A stretch of 64,000 nt of DNA from Incurvaria masculella (lineage: Eukaryota > Arthropoda > Insecta > Lepidoptera > Incurvariidae), in NCBI GenBank assembly GCA_946894095.1, contig OX335654.1, forward strand, positions 18,609,687 to 18,673,686. Reading direction: 5' to 3'. A program made the position numbers and the translations under genes. Below are positions 51,885 to 63,967 of this stretch, in pieces. The notes under the pieces were generated by a model. That model did not search any database. It saw only the letters and a list, made by a program, of their open reading frames with translations, and was not told the DNA's origin. Each line of letters opens with the position of its first letter. The stretch's first letter is position 1.

Positions 51885-53156
51885 GGTCGGGGAAAAAGTC
51901 TTTTCGCATTATAGTATGTATGAACTTGTAATAAAGTCTCTTTGGCTATACTATTTGTATCTGGCTGGTTTTGGTATCATTGAAAGTTTAAATTTTAAAG
52001 AAAATAATTCCAAATTCAAATTAGGAAAATGTGTGATTCTCATTTGTTTTTCGTACTGTCAAAATGAGTGAATCTAATGAAGAAATTCGATACATTTTAA
52101 AATTTTACTACAAAAAAGGTAAAAATGCAACGAAAGCCGCGAAAAAAATTTGCGATGTTTATGGACCTAGTGCAGTGTCTGTGAGAGTAGCACAAATTTG
52201 GTTTAGGCGTTTTCAATCCGGAAATTTTGATGTCAAAGATGCACGTCGCTCTGGTCGCCCTAATACGGATAAAATGGATGCCATTTTTGAAAAAGTGGAG
52301 CAAGATCGGCATATCAGTAGTTACGACGTAGCTGAAGAACTAGAAATTGACCACAAAACAGTTTTGGCGCATTTGAAAAAAACTGGGTACACAAAAAAGC
52401 TCGATATTTGGGTACCTCACGAGCTCACTGAAAGAAACCTAATGAACCGTATACTCATTTGTGATTCTTTATTACGACGTAATGAAACCGAACCATTTTT
52501 GAAGAAGCTGATAACTGGTGATGAAAAGTGGATCACGTACGACAAGAACGTGCGAAAAAGGTCGTGGTCAAAGGCCGGTCAAGCTTCACAGACTGTGGCG
52601 AAACCCGGGTTAACTCGCAACAAGGTGATGCTGTGTGTGTGGTGGGATTGGAAGGGCATTATTCATTATGAGCTGTTACCACCAGGCAGGACCATCGATT
52701 CTGAACTCTACTGCGAACAACTGATGAGATTAAAGCAAGAAGTTGAGAGAAAGCGGCCGGAATTAATCAACAGAAGGGGTGTGGTTTTTCATCATGACAA
52801 CGCTAGACCTCACACATCTTTAGCCACTCAGCAAAAACTAAGAGAGTTTGGCTGGGAGGTGTTAATGCATCCGCCGTATAGTCCTGACCTTCAGATTTCC
52901 ACCTGTTTAGGTCTCTTCAGAATTCTTTAGGCAGTGTCAGGTTAACATCACGAGAGGACTGCCAAAACCACTTGTCGCGGTATATTGATCAGAAGTCCCA
53001 ATATTTCTATAGCAATGGGATCATGTCCCTACCTACAAGATGGCAAAAAGTTATCGAACAAAATGGTACCTACATACTTTAGTTAAATGTAAATAAACCA
53101 TATTAAAAAATGTTTTGAATTTTCTTAAAAAATGCGAAGAAACTTTTTCCCCAACC
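51885..53156 (+). mobile_element. mariner (DD34D) copy 3, full length
   Basis: 1,272 bp; TIRs as in copies 1 and 2, TA on both sides. It sits in the AATAAATAA tail of a LINE. Confidence 0.97.
52064..53082 (+). pseudogene. mariner transposase, frameshifted before the third catalytic Asp
   Basis: The best-preserved N-terminal and central region: open for 288 codons from the shared ATG, including helix-turn-helix motifs, WVPHELTERN, NETEPFLKKLITGDEKW and HHDNARPH. A 7-bp deletion between CCTT direct repeats at about 52890 shifts the frame after YSPDL, so APSD with the third catalytic aspartate is not encoded. The downstream remainder (to 53082) is intact in the other frame. Its lesion differs from those in copy 2, so each inactivation occurred separately. 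Confidence 0.93.
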
Positions 53157-53309
53157 TAATATATTGATAAATAAATAAATAATTATTTTATATTGTTTCT
53201 GAGTTCTTATGAGGCCAATTTTAAGAAACTTTATCAGTACGATTTAGCAAAATAATCCATGTACTGTAGTAGGTAGGTTTTCATTTTAGTTTAAAGTAGG
53301 TACTACAAA

Positions 53310-53445
53310 ATATTAGAAAAATACAACCCAGCCGCCCTAAGCCACTTCAACGCCCCCCAATTTCCTCTGAGTCCTTTACCGCCCCCCTGCAGGCCTCTAG
53401 CGCCCACAATGGGGCGTTATCGCCCACTTTGAGCAAGCCTGGTCT
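53310..53445 (-). mobile_element. hAT-type fragment related to 7261
   Basis: Read on minus: CAGGCTTGCTCAAAGTGGGC, ATTGTGGGCGCTAGAGGCC, TGCAGGGGGGCGGTAAAGGA and AGGAAATTGGGGGGCG match the left end of the element at 7261. The other terminus was not found. Confidence 0.7.
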
Positions 53446-53865
53446 AGAGGCACCTGTATCGGATTTACGTCGTCTGGCGCTTTTTTGCTCAATTATTCGA
53501 ATTTATTTAACTTTTTTGATGACCATTGAGCATTATAGGCTGCATAACCTTTTTTGCTCCTTCGAAAAAAAAAATCCAACAAAGTTCCGACGGTGTTATA
53601 ATTTTAGACAAGTAAGTTTATTCTTGATCTCCGAAGACAATAATTTTCCGAAGGTACGATTCCAACCCTGCTCCGGAGTGAAGATCACAGTACAAATAAC
53701 CGGAATCGGATCCAGGATGTCATTAGGAACTTTCGAATGACTAAAAATGTCCTGTATCCAATTTCGTTCGAAAAGTCCATACCTATCAATATTATTAATG
53801 CAAAAGTAAATCTGGCCTTAACGCTTTCACGCCTCAACCGCAGAACCAATTTTGAAATTCGTTAT
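53446..53865. other. No feature recognised
   Basis: A 103-codon open frame starts at 53429 inside the hAT fragment and runs to 53740. It is not recognised and has no splice support. Confidence 0.35.
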
Positions 53866-54416
53866 ATTCCGGGAGGTCACGACATTTTTGGTCACGATGA
53901 GGTAAATGGCTGAATCTGGGTTCACATGTAAGAGACCAACCCACTGATGCTAAATATGTCGGTCTGCCTGCGCCAAGTGGTTGCGTTACCTAGATTGGCT
54001 ATATAAAATAGATGTTGGTATGTACCTGCTGATGAATATACTGATTGTCTAGAAACAATGATAACTATTAATTATGCACCAAAAACCATTCGGTTTTTTA
54101 ATTAAATACTTAAATATACCTAAACTTATTTAACCTAAATCTCCTATATCTACAAAATGCAACCAAAAATTTGTTCAGTTTTTGTATTGCTAAGCAAGTA
54201 TGTACTGATACTTTCATGCTTTGTCATTTGCATCCATTTACCTTATCATATATATTTTTTGTCACCATAACGAATAGGCGCCTTTTCTACGTAACGCAAC
54301 CACTTGGAACAGGCAGACTGACACATTTAGCTTCAGAGGGTTGGTATTTATCCCCTGAACCCAGTTTCAGCCATTTACGTTATAGTTACCATTTTTGTCG
54401 CGACCTCCTAGTCTAT
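53866..54416 (+). mobile_element. GGGAGGTCACGACA TIR element, copy 2
   Basis: Nearly co-linear with 30004-30531: GGGAGGTCACGACATTTTTG left, GTCGCGACCTCCTAGTC right, and the same AT-rich core (GTATTGCTAAGCAAGTATGT). Differences are mainly point changes. Confidence 0.9.
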
Positions 54417-54420
54417 TATA

Positions 54421-54585
54421 GAGATTTTGTGAAAAGACGTAGGCTTCCTTTTGTGGCGAAAATTAAATTCAAAGGGGGATGAATGTTTGTATGGGGATCT
54501 CATATAACATAAAACTTAAGGTTCAGCCCGACACTAGTTCGAAACGACATTAACCCAGCGGGGCCGGGTACCTTAGCTAGTTTAT
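54421..54585 (-). repeat. GCGGTACCCGGCT repeat, minus copy
   Basis: CGAAACGACATTAACCCAGC, GGGGCCGGGTACCTTAGCTAG: reverse complement of the family start seen at 60915. Confidence 0.6.
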
Positions 54586-54604
54586 AATACTTTTGTGCGG
54601 CCTC

Positions 54605-54667
54605 CGGCGTGCGGAATGGCTATAATAAGTTGTCTGGAATGGCTATAATAAGTTGTCTGGAATGACT
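54605..54667 (+). repeat. 23-bp tandem repeat, about 2.7 units
   Basis: GGAATGGCTATAATAAGTTG plus TCT, repeated with one partial, degenerate third unit. Confidence 0.8.
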
Positions 54668-54819
54668 ATTATGAGCGGAATGGAATGGAGCCGGAATACA
54701 TATGTTTTGATGAGCATGCATCACCTCCATGTGAGCATGGGGAATAGGAGTAAATAAGGCTGATGCGGAGTAGGTAATGATGATGAAAAATCTCGGAATG
54801 GTATTGATATTGAGAGAGG

Positions 54820-55207
54820 CGATGGCTGGACCCGGCGTGATGCTCGTGAACGGGTGCTGCTTGTGGGGACTGGCCTGCTCCAATTGGCAACATGTTAGAT
54901 GACGGACATGACTTTGCAGAATAAACCGATATTTGTCATGAACTGTTGCATACGGCGTGAATGGTAGATTTTTGTGAATTAATATTAATTTAATGTATTA
55001 ACATAAACGGGTACCAATAACCCGTGTTTCTGTAAGCAGTGGCAAACAAATTTGTAAACTTAGACTAAGTGGACGTTGAAAAAAATCAGCGAAGTTTCTT
55101 GCCAGTTCTTCTTCGCCGTGAACTCTGAACTGGCTAATGATAAAATATGACAAATCCGAGTGCAGTGTGCTGCCTGTGGATGATGAATAAACAATAAACA
55201 ATAAACA
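54820..55207 (+). mobile_element. Retroelement 3' end K, copy 2
   Basis: GGCGTGATGCTCGTGAACGG, CTCCAATTGGCAACATG, GTTTCTTGCCAGTTCTTCTT, TATGACAAATCCGAGTGCAG and the ATAAACA tail; matches 9725-10099 and appears to extend further 5'. Confidence 0.75.
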
Positions 55208-55865
55208 ACAATTGACCCATCGCTAGGCTAGATTTTAGGCTTCGCCAAACTTTGAGTAGCGTGTTTCAAATCAAATTATCGTATTCATATGCGCAAGAGT
55301 ACTCAAGGAGTTACAATGATAGAGGTTATCTTCGCAAGTATGTCATAACTGACAACAGCTGACACGCGCCGGCGCACTTACGCAAGTCGCTGTGCTGTTG
55401 TCACGCGCTTCTGTCGCCCAACCGCGGACACGCAGCCAGCTCATTCACTTGTTTGTAGAAGACGCGCGCGTTTTTTTCGAACGCGCGCCGTAGCGTGGCA
55501 CAGAAAATGATTGGCGTAGTAGTGAAGGAGCGGCGATATCGTGCGCGGCGGCGATAACGTAACGCGACATGGCTGATTGTGAACGAACTGTTTTCCCGCC
55601 ATTTTATAATGGAACGGCGCACGGCGGCCACGGTGCGTTGCATGCATACCGAAACGCCCCGCGCAAAATAGACAGACATGGTCTGTGCTCAGGCATACAT
55701 ACATATACATAACATTTATATTCTGTAGTTTGATAATAAATACTTCAGATCATACTTCGCGGGTACACAGAAGTACACAGGGTACTTTTATGAATGTGGC
55801 ATTAGTGTGGAGATACAAAATAAATTCGGTGACTTCGAAAAATGCGATAAAAATGGTAACAACGA
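55208..55865. other. No gene recognised; CpG-rich patch
   Basis: 55360-55660 is rich in CGCGCG. Two overlapping minus-strand frames are open there (to about 55710) but match no family I know. Confidence 0.3.
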
Positions 55866-56583
55866 CGTAAATGTTAAGCCATTTACATAATTTTAAGGAT
55901 AAAGACTAACCCTATGAAGCTAAATGTGTCGGTCTGCCAGCACGAAGTGGTTGCGTCGAGGGTTGCGTTACCTAGATAAGGCGCCAGAAAAAGTATTTAT
56001 CGTCACCAAAATAAGTATGATAAGGTAAATAACGAAACTCGAAAGTATCATTACATACTTGCTTAGTAATACCAAATATGAACAAATATTTTGTAGCATT
56101 TCGTAGTTCTAGGCGATTTAGGTTACAAATATAAGTTTAGGTATATTTAATTTAAAAAAATGTATTTAATAAAAAAACCGGATGGTTATTGATGTATAAT
56201 TGATAGGTATCAATATGTCCAGACAATCAGTGTATTCATCAGCATTTACATTTATTTATTCATATACACTATCAGATTAAAGCTGTTAGTATGTGTGTAT
56301 GTCAATGGTTGAGTGCACTATTTGGTTTTAAAACGTCTGTTTTTTTATTTAAAATAACTGTCCAATTGGTTTTTGAACCTGTTCGCTGTTATAGCACTGA
56401 TCACTTTTTGTGGCAGTTTGTTGTTGCTATACAAAAATCTGTTTTGTATAGCCTAGCTAACGCAATCACTTCGCGCAGGCAGACCGACATATTTAGCGTC
56501 AGAGGGTTGGTTTCTGACCTTTGAAAACAGATTCATCCTTTTACCTTATCGTGACCAAACATGTCGTGACCTCCCGGAATACT
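55866..56583 (-). mobile_element. GGGAGGTCACGACA TIR element, copy 3
   Basis: Inverted: GGTCTGCCAGCACGAAGTGG at the left, GGCAGACCGACATATTTAGC and CATGTCGTGACCTCCCGGAA at the right. Longer than copies 1 and 2 because the core (about 56240-56460) contains additional sequence with GAACCTGTTCGCTGTTATAG. Confidence 0.8.
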
Positions 56584-56960
56584 GTACATATTCTATATCA
56601 TTTTAGTTTTTTTTTTGCAAAAAAAAAAACAAATCGTCCAAGATAATCACGGTTAATTTAATAACGTTACATCTGCCCGTTCAGTCCTAATCGAGGTCAC
56701 ACGTGTATACATACATTCCGTCGGAAATTTGCGAATAATCATAATTCAACCTCCAAGACAAAACAAACACTGATACGTACTGGCCTAGCCTCAAGATACT
56801 GAAACTAAGCAAAAGCGTCTTTGTTATTGTTTAGGCTTGTAAATGTTTATTGTAACAATTTCTTTATCTTTCTCATGCGTGAATGGTTAAATTAATGAAT
56901 GAATATACTATAGAATCGACCGCAAAGCAAGGACACATTAATTAAAGAAATAAAGCTGGT
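56584..56960. other. No feature recognised
   Basis: Ends with the ATCGACCGCAAAGC..ACACATTAATTAAAGA repeat fragment also near 37480 and 43000. Confidence 0.35.
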
Positions 56961-57164
56961 TTTTTTTAATGCGACCCGACATGGATGGCTAATACCACAC
57001 AACTACCGTAATGATATTAGCCCAATACACCACATTCCCGAAGGAATTTGGTGCCATGCCAGAACCTTCCCTTTATGAGCACGGCTACATTGAACTGGAT
57101 GGAAAACACGGACAATTTTTCATTGCCGCTTCGACCATATTTTCATCCAATGCGATGGTACCAA
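56961..57164 (-). mobile_element. SINE-A copy, 3' half
   Basis: T-run, CGACATGGATGGCTAATACC, ACTACCGTAATGATATTAGC, ACATTGAACTGGATGGAAAA, ATTTTCATCCAATGCGATGG, truncated at GTACCA. Confidence 0.88.
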
Positions 57165-57347
57165 AAAACCGCATCAAAATCCGTTGCTTAGTTTTAAAGA
57201 TTTAAGCATACATAGGGATATAGGGACAGAGAAAGCGACTTTGTTTTATACTATGTAGTGATATAAAATCGAATGTAAGGTTCATCCCCACATCAGTCCG
57301 AAACGACATTGACCCGAGCGGAATCGGGTATCTCAGCTAGTATTATA
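57165..57347 (-). repeat. GCGGTACCCGGCT repeat, minus copy
   Basis: AACCGCATCAAAATCCGTTG, CTTAGTTTTAAAGATTTAAG, CATAGGGATATAGGGACAGA, TTTGTTTTATACTATGTAGT, TGACCCGAGCGGAATCGGGT and ATCTCAGCTAG. Confidence 0.65.
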
Positions 57348-57371
57348 GCTTACTTTAGCGTACTTTAGATC

Positions 57372-57715
57372 AGAGCCCCGATCATGTACTACATTCTTTC
57401 TCTTTCCGATTGCGATAAGTGCATTTCGTCAGGAATGCGAACTGTTCCATGGTTGTTCGGAATCCATTTAAAACTGTAGGTCCCCTTACCCTATTAGGTG
57501 GTAGGGTTAAGCCAAAGATAATACTAACCGGGTTGGTACGATTGCATTGGATGAAAAGATAGTCGAAGCGACAACGAAAAATTGTCCGTGTTTTCCATCT
57601 AGCTCCATGTAGCCGTGCTCACAGAGGAAGGTCACCTCCTTGGGGAATGTGGTGTGTTGGGCTAATATCATGACGGTGGATGTGGTTATTAGCCGTCCAT
57701 GTCCAGTTACATAGA
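57372..57715 (+). mobile_element. SINE-A copy, head partly lost
   Basis: Starts in the pyrimidine-rich TTCTTTCTCTTTCCGATTG region; body and tail (GGGCTAATATCATGACGG, TTATTAGCCGTCCATGTCCA) are complete apart from substitutions. Confidence 0.85.
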
Positions 57716-58994
57716 ATGAACACAGTTTTTATTTAAATGAACGGTTTTAATGTTTATTTATTTATTTATTTTATAGGTATGACACTTTGCTACAGACATT
57801 CGTAACGTAAGAGCGTGTTTTTTAGGCTAACCTACTCTGCACTGGGCTAGGCCCAAATGCATACACTGCGAGGAGAAACAGTTCCTAGTGTCCCCTTTAC
57901 TCTATGGTTGGCGTCAATATAACGGAAAGAGATCTCGAATTTGTCTCTATTTCCAGTGTATATGTTTCAAAGGAAACGACTGTACGCTTATAACGAAGTT
58001 TGAAATTAAATGGCGCTAAAAAATACATTTACTTATTGAATAGCTTTCTAACTAACAAACAAACAATCAAATAATTGAAGATTCTCTTCGATATAATGTA
58101 TAATAAAACAAAGCATACAATTTAATTTTATGTTCGTTTCTTACAGTTGTGAAATCGGTTAAAAACAGTGACTACCTATAATTGATTAGTAACGTTGAGA
58201 AGTCTTTCAGTATTCTGGTAGTTAAGTGACTTGAGGAAGTTGTTAATTATGTATTTTTTTCTAGTTTTGTGTTTAGGGGTACTTATGTCGATCTTCTGAC
58301 GTATTGGTTGTGTATGAACGGGGCTAAAAAGGTGTTCCTTTGAGCAAAAGCGGTGTTGGTTCGTGACACAGTATAGTTGTCACGGAATCTCGTGTTTCGG
58401 GTGTTTTTTATAGCATATATCGGCTGTAAGCAGTTATGTTATGAACGGAATTATCCTAATATCGCCACCCACGCAGCAATATAATAACCATTCATTTGTC
58501 TAAATGAACATTTGGAACATATTTGTGATTAGCGCGGAATTTCGAGTCTCGCTCTGTGTCGGAACGTGAAAACGATTTCTTCGATTTCGACAAACAGATT
58601 TTCAAGAATAGCCGAGAACTACTGATCGGCCCACACGTACATTCTTTCGTTCGTTTAATGGTTCTGAAGACAATACATTGTGTCGGGGAACCTTCGAACA
58701 ATCTTAGACATTAACACGTGTAGCACGATTCGGAAACATTATATGGAGCACCATGTTTGCAAGATTTCCGGTCCTAAATTGTTCGATTGTATTGCACAAA
58801 AAGACTCGATAACGAAAATTGTGAAAACAGAATCGAAACGATATAAATGAATACATTCTTATATGTAAAATCCCGCAATATTGAAGTTTGTCAACCAAAG
58901 AATCGTAATTTCCAAAAAAAAAAAAAATCGTCAAAATCTATACAGCAATTTGGGCTGCTCTAAATATATAAAAATCGATTAGACCGGGATAGAT
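57716..58994. other. No gene recognised
   Basis: AT-rich DNA with several short frames on the minus strand (58492-58934). No domain or splice evidence. Confidence 0.35.
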
Positions 58995-59825
58995 ACGGTT
59001 TGAGAAGCACATGAAATCCGAAATGACTTTTTTTTTCTCAGAAATATATAATTTCATGTTCATATGCTTACATTAAGTTTGCAACATTTAGCGGGGCACG
59101 GAAGATAAAAAAAATAATTAAATGTATTAAAAATATATATCTCCTAAACAAATATTTAGAAACGGTATTAAAAAAATGTATATGTTAAGTATTTTAAGGC
59201 GTAATGTAACTGTGAATTTGCAACAATTTTGTAATTACGGAAATGTATTTAAAAAAATGTTTTTACTAAAAAAAATCTATGCCGCGAACCTAACTTGCTA
59301 TTGCTATATTTCTTTCTAAAATATGTAAAAGAAAATTAAATTCTTTAAAAACTATACCACGAACGATTTTATACGTATTTCGAATTTTTTGTTTAGCTTT
59401 TGTTTGAATGTAAAAATTATAAATGAAAAAAAAATGTGCTTCTAATATTTGCAACATTTTACAAATTTCACAGAATATAGAGTTTGCGGTCAGTTTCCAA
59501 TTTCAGAAAATAAAAATAGAATTTTCATTATTTTCTTTGCAGATATTATGAAAACAGTACAAAAAAAATATATTTACACAGTTCCGTAAATAAGAAATTG
59601 TTGCAAATTCACAGTAATATTACACCTAAAATTAGCTAACATATAACATTTTTAAATAACATTTCTAAATATTTCTTTAGGAGATATCATTTTTTAAAGA
59701 TATTTCATATTTTATTTCTCTCTTCCGGACCCCCCAAAATGTTGCAAACTTAATGTACACACGTCCACATGAAATACTACGTTTATGAGAAAAAAATTGC
59801 ATTTCGGATTTAATGCTTTTTTAAG
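58995..59825. repeat. Large inverted repeat, about 0.83 kb
   Basis: Left blocks AATCCGAAATGAC, TTACATTAAGTTTGCAACAT, TATCTCCTAAACAAATATTT, GTGAATTTGCAACAATTT occur reversed at the right as TTGTTGCAAATTCACAG, AAATATTTCTTTAGGAGATA, ATGTTGCAAACTTAATGTAC and GCATTTCGGATTTAATGC. Arms of about 250 bp with many mismatches around an AT-rich centre. Non-coding foldback/MITE-type element. Confidence 0.8.
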
Positions 59826-60084
59826 TGCTGATTTAAGGCTAAAGTTCCTGGAGTAGATGTGTGTTCGACCAAATCGACCAAACGGTGTTCCAGATTTTGG
59901 TGAAATTTTCAGGCAATCTGCTTATCTGCGGGTGATCCTGTGAAGTTTGTTAGCTACAGTGTTAGTAATACTTTAATAAGTCTATTGATAGCGATCGAAT
60001 CAACATAATTTTGTCATTCTTTTGTTGTTTGCCAGCTACATGTCATGGACTTGGTCATGTACGTGCCTGTTATGTTCTATATTA
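59826..60084. other. No feature recognised
   Basis: Flanking DNA of the inverted repeat; GGTGAAATTTTCAGGCAATC resembles nothing else in the window. Confidence 0.3.
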
Positions 60085-60087
60085 TAC

Positions 60088-60144
<57 letters not shown>

Positions 60145-60145
60145 C
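60085..60145. repeat. AT dinucleotide microsatellite
   Basis: About 25 uninterrupted TA units with imperfect edges. Confidence 0.95.
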
Positions 60146-60914
60146 ATGTGTCTACTCGGTAGTTAGGCTTATTGATTGTAAACTTGGTTTATATATTATT
60201 AGTGTTTTGGTGAGAATTGTTAAGGAGGCAGGTAAAGTGTTATAATTGTAGTTATGTAATTTTTGTTGTATGTACGTGTCTCTGTTTATTCTCCAAATAA
60301 ATAAATAAATAAAAGCAATACACATTCAAACCGCAGGGCGAGCACGGAACATCATTTTCCCGTTATCCGTCAAATTAGAACTGTCATCCCACATTTCGGC
60401 AGCGTGCACTACATGGGATGACAGAACAGATTGCGGTTTTCTGTGGTGCATATCAGTCTTAAAATCTGGCCGGCTATAGATAAAACTATTGCTTCCCGTG
60501 TAAAGCCGGAGGGTCGTGAGTAAATATATTGCAGAAAATTAAAAATATTTGGATAGTTTGAAATTTACATAAAAAGTTACGAGGAACTGACGTGTTGCGT
60601 GGGGATGCTAAAACCTGGGCGTGAAGAAGTCACACCATGCTTGAAATTACTTAAGGGGTGATTACACCTGATTTCATTCAGTTCCATAAGGTCGTAAGTG
60701 AAACCCTATTTTAATATTTTTAAAAATAACTTCTATTTATTTTGGAATTTTCTAAAAGATGAAAGATGCATTGATGGCCTAGCTATATTTGCAACCTATA
60801 ACAGTAAATATCTGACGCCCATATCCCTTGTTCAAACTTGTTTAATGAAAATTAATTAATATTTCTCTTATTTTAGCACACAAAGCACCAGAGACTGACA
60901 ATTTTATCTTAAAA
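60146..60914. other. No gene recognised
   Basis: LINE-like AAATAAATAAATAAAT tail at about 60293-60312; otherwise unassigned. Confidence 0.35.
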
Positions 60915-61786
60915 CTAGCTGCGGTACCCGGCTCCGCTCGGGTTAGTGTCGGCTAAATTATTTCATGGATAAAAAGTATCCGACATGGCTGATCCAAAAT
61001 AGGGTCAAATTGGTCCAGGACAATGTATCCATCTACCAAATTTAATCAAGATCGTTTAATGATCGATTTAATGAGAAACATCCAATAATTCCCATTTAGA
61101 GCTTCGTTGACATTTGGTGGCTATTTAAAAAAAGCATTTGTCGCCAGAACCTTTCTGCACTTGCACTGCAACATTGTTTACCTAGTAAGTGAGTAACGTG
61201 TAATGTAGGTAAGTTTTGCGTGGACTCCAACCCACAGCTAGCCTCAACATCGAAAACAGTAACCCATCTCGAACCTGACTGCTCCCAGACATCCTATACA
61301 TTGATAAAATACGCACATAAATCGGGTTAGTGGTTCGCAAGTTATAAGAATTTAACACTCTCTACTTACCCTTCAGGTAATGAAGCGTTATATTATGTAG
61401 CCTATAAGTTTTGAGTAGAATCAGGCTAGACGTAGATACAATCCGCAACTAAATCGAGTAATTGGTTCTCAAGGATTTTGCCAAGTAGTCCTAAAGTTGC
61501 GGGAAATACCAAGCTGTACCCCCCCGCCTCCGCCCCCGGCCCCGCTCCCCTTGCTGTGAAGTAGCGCTACCGGCATCGTTTTCACAGCCCCGTGAAAGTT
61601 CTAAAGCCCATGGGCACAATATGTTTATAAATTGTAGCCTATGTGTTATTCTGATGTATAAGCTATATTATTGTAAAGTTTAATTAAAATCCATTCAGTA
61701 GTTTTTACGTGAAAGAGTAACAAACATCCATCCATCCATCCAGCCATTATTACAAACATTCCCCTTTATAATATTTATTAGATTAT
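60915..61786 (+). repeat. GCGGTACCCGGCT repeat, near-complete copy (RTE-like)
   Basis: Opens CTAGCTGCGGTACCCGGCTC, continues with CCAAATTTAATCAAGATCGT, AAATCCATTCAGTAGTTTTT, ACGTGAAAGAGTAACAAACA, a CATC tandem (CATCCATCCATCCATCCAGC) and ends TTATAATATTTATTAGAT. From memory this layout is widespread in arthropod genomes as non-LTR 3' sequence. A SINE head fragment interrupts it. Confidence 0.65.
61194..61310 (-). mobile_element. SINE-A 5S-variant head, fragment
   Basis: TTTTGCGTGGACTCCAACCC, AACATCGAAAACAGTAACCC, ATCTCGAACCTGACTGCTCC parallel the head at 49200-49290, with strong divergence. Confidence 0.55.
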
Positions 61787-61990
61787 AGCTAGACCATCAA
61801 TTAACTTTTTTGATTATCGAAATTCGTTAAATAAAAAAATAAATAAATAAAATACGAATATAATATTAAATAAAATAAATAAATAAAATACGAAATAAAA
61901 ATAAATATTGTTTTACTTACGTCCTTATCAAACTGAACTCAATAGGCTCTTATCATGCCCTGAAGAGGATTATGAGGTTATTGAGTTCCA
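61787..61990 (+). repeat. Dispersed repeat I, copy 2
   Basis: TAGCTAGACCATCAATTAAC, GATTATCGAAATTCGTTAAA, an expanded AAATAAAATACGAA simple region, then TTACTTACGTCCTTATCAAA and CTCTTATCATGCCC. Matches 25365-25484. Confidence 0.55.
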
Positions 61991-63967
61991 TAAAACGGCT
62001 GGTGCCTGCTTCCTCAGTCAAATTAAGATTTTTTTTTTTAAATTGCACATAAAATAAATGAACCGAGGCCTGCGTCACCTCTAAAAAATTGTATCAAAAA
62101 TGTTTAGAACACCGCCTTGATGTAACATCAACCCACCAACGACTGTGATATGGAACATCTATTTCCGTAACATCGCGAGTCGCTGTTATATATTCCATTT
62201 CTAGAACGGAATTTGGGACAATTGATGTCTGATTCCCTTTAAAAAATATCTTCTCATTCTCGGATTTCGGTTGTAGTGCGACTTTAAAAAAAACGTTTAT
62301 AGTATTAACGACGCTTTTAATGATGAGATGCGCAATACTGTGCCTCTTTATCATCCGGACAGTTTGTGTCGCCAGTTGCCACAGAATTGGCATTGGGCTA
62401 GAATCGCCTTTCCTCTGGCTTTGCAACGGCGCGCTTGACGCAGCATAATCATGCTTCTGGGCTATGTTACTTCGTTGTCTTGAGGTTTACACGGTCACGT
62501 TATTTTTTAACACGTACTATTACTGCTATGAAAATTCGCCATTTGGTAAAACTAGTCCCGAGGTGCGCGCGCAATAGTCAGCTCGTAGCGCCATAATCAT
62601 GTACCTTAGAACATATGTTTATATTGTGAAACGCCTCAGTAGGTCCAAATGGAACTTCCGATTGATAATAACTTATTGGTTTTTTATTGAAATCATCATT
62701 TTTAATAATCAATCTTTCGAGTATAGTTAGAAGTCGACAGTTAGTAAGTACACGAAATCCAGTTGATCGCTTGAAGAGGAATAGCATATTTTAAAATGAT
62801 ATTTATTTATATTTTCAGACTTATTTGCTCGTTAAATTTCGCATTTTGGATAATATCAAAAAATGTTCTATTTAATTACCTATTCTCCTATGTTATCATA
62901 AATTATTTGTTCTCGTTAATGGCTGAGTTGAAAGCAGTTTGATTTAATTGAAAATGTTTACATGTTGCATTTAATATTCCAGTAAACCAAACACTTTGAT
63001 AAACTTTTAAAAACATAATTCGCATAACTTTAATCAAATTCCTTCAGAAATGGAATAGGAAATAGCTTACTCTTCTTGTGTGGGCCGACACAGCGAGACA
63101 GGGAGTGAATAGCCATTTCTAGTCTATTCCCAATTCGGTCGGCGTTGCCAAGCGAATCGACTCATATGAATTGTTATCTCCATTCGCGACTGAAATTTGG
63201 AGTGATAGTGTGTCACCTTAAGGTAGAACTCGGCAATTATTGCGCCTCCTCCCGACGACGCCCCACGAGTCAAGGCCGCTGGTATCGCTATTGCCTACGC
63301 ATCGTTTGACATGCGTAGGTCAACATTAAAGGTTTGTTTGGGCTGAGCGGTTCTATTTTGTTCGGTTCGTTAGAAATAAAACAGCTAAGTACTCCAGCTC
63401 GAACTAAAAAATGATATGAAATAGAACGAATCGTTCCAAGTTCATGTGATAAACGAACAAATCCAAACAGTGTTTATAAATAGTATTAAGGGATGGTTGC
63501 CAGGTTTTCCAGTTCTACTTTGGCGAGGTGAAGCAGGCTTTTTACTTGAATAAAAAAAAAAAAGTATTTGTTGTTACTATATTTTATCAGAAAATATGAT
63601 TGAAATGTAATATTTGAAGAAACATATTTTGCCATAGAAAATACTGATAAGTATTTTTTTTAATTCTGTAATAAAATGTATACCCAATTTATCAACATTT
63701 GAATTAAATTATAATGTTTTAAATTTTTGTAAATGTTTAAGCAAAAATATTGATTTAGATTGAGGAGAAGTTAGGATAAACGTCAAAGGTGGAGGAAAAC
63801 GTAAAAGGAAATGTCCAAAAATGTTTTTTCTTCAAGTTCGGATCAGTACGGAACAGCTAGTCCGAACACAACATGCACCGAATGTGTCCGCTCGCTCTTG
63901 AGACACAATCAGTGTATGCCAAGGTTTGGCACGAATTTAATTCTGATATTTTGAAAAAGATATCAGA
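61991..63967. other. Long stretch without a supported gene
   Basis: 62000-62060 carries an element-H-like terminus (TTGAGTTCCATAAAACGG, CTGCTTCCTCAGTCAAATTA). A 110-codon minus-strand frame (62094-62426) and a 69-codon one (62578-62787) are not recognised. The rest is AT-rich. Confidence 0.35.

Noticed and set aside
62094..62426. 110-codon minus-strand frame
   Set aside because: Not recognised and without splice or transcript evidence; kept only as an unassigned stretch.
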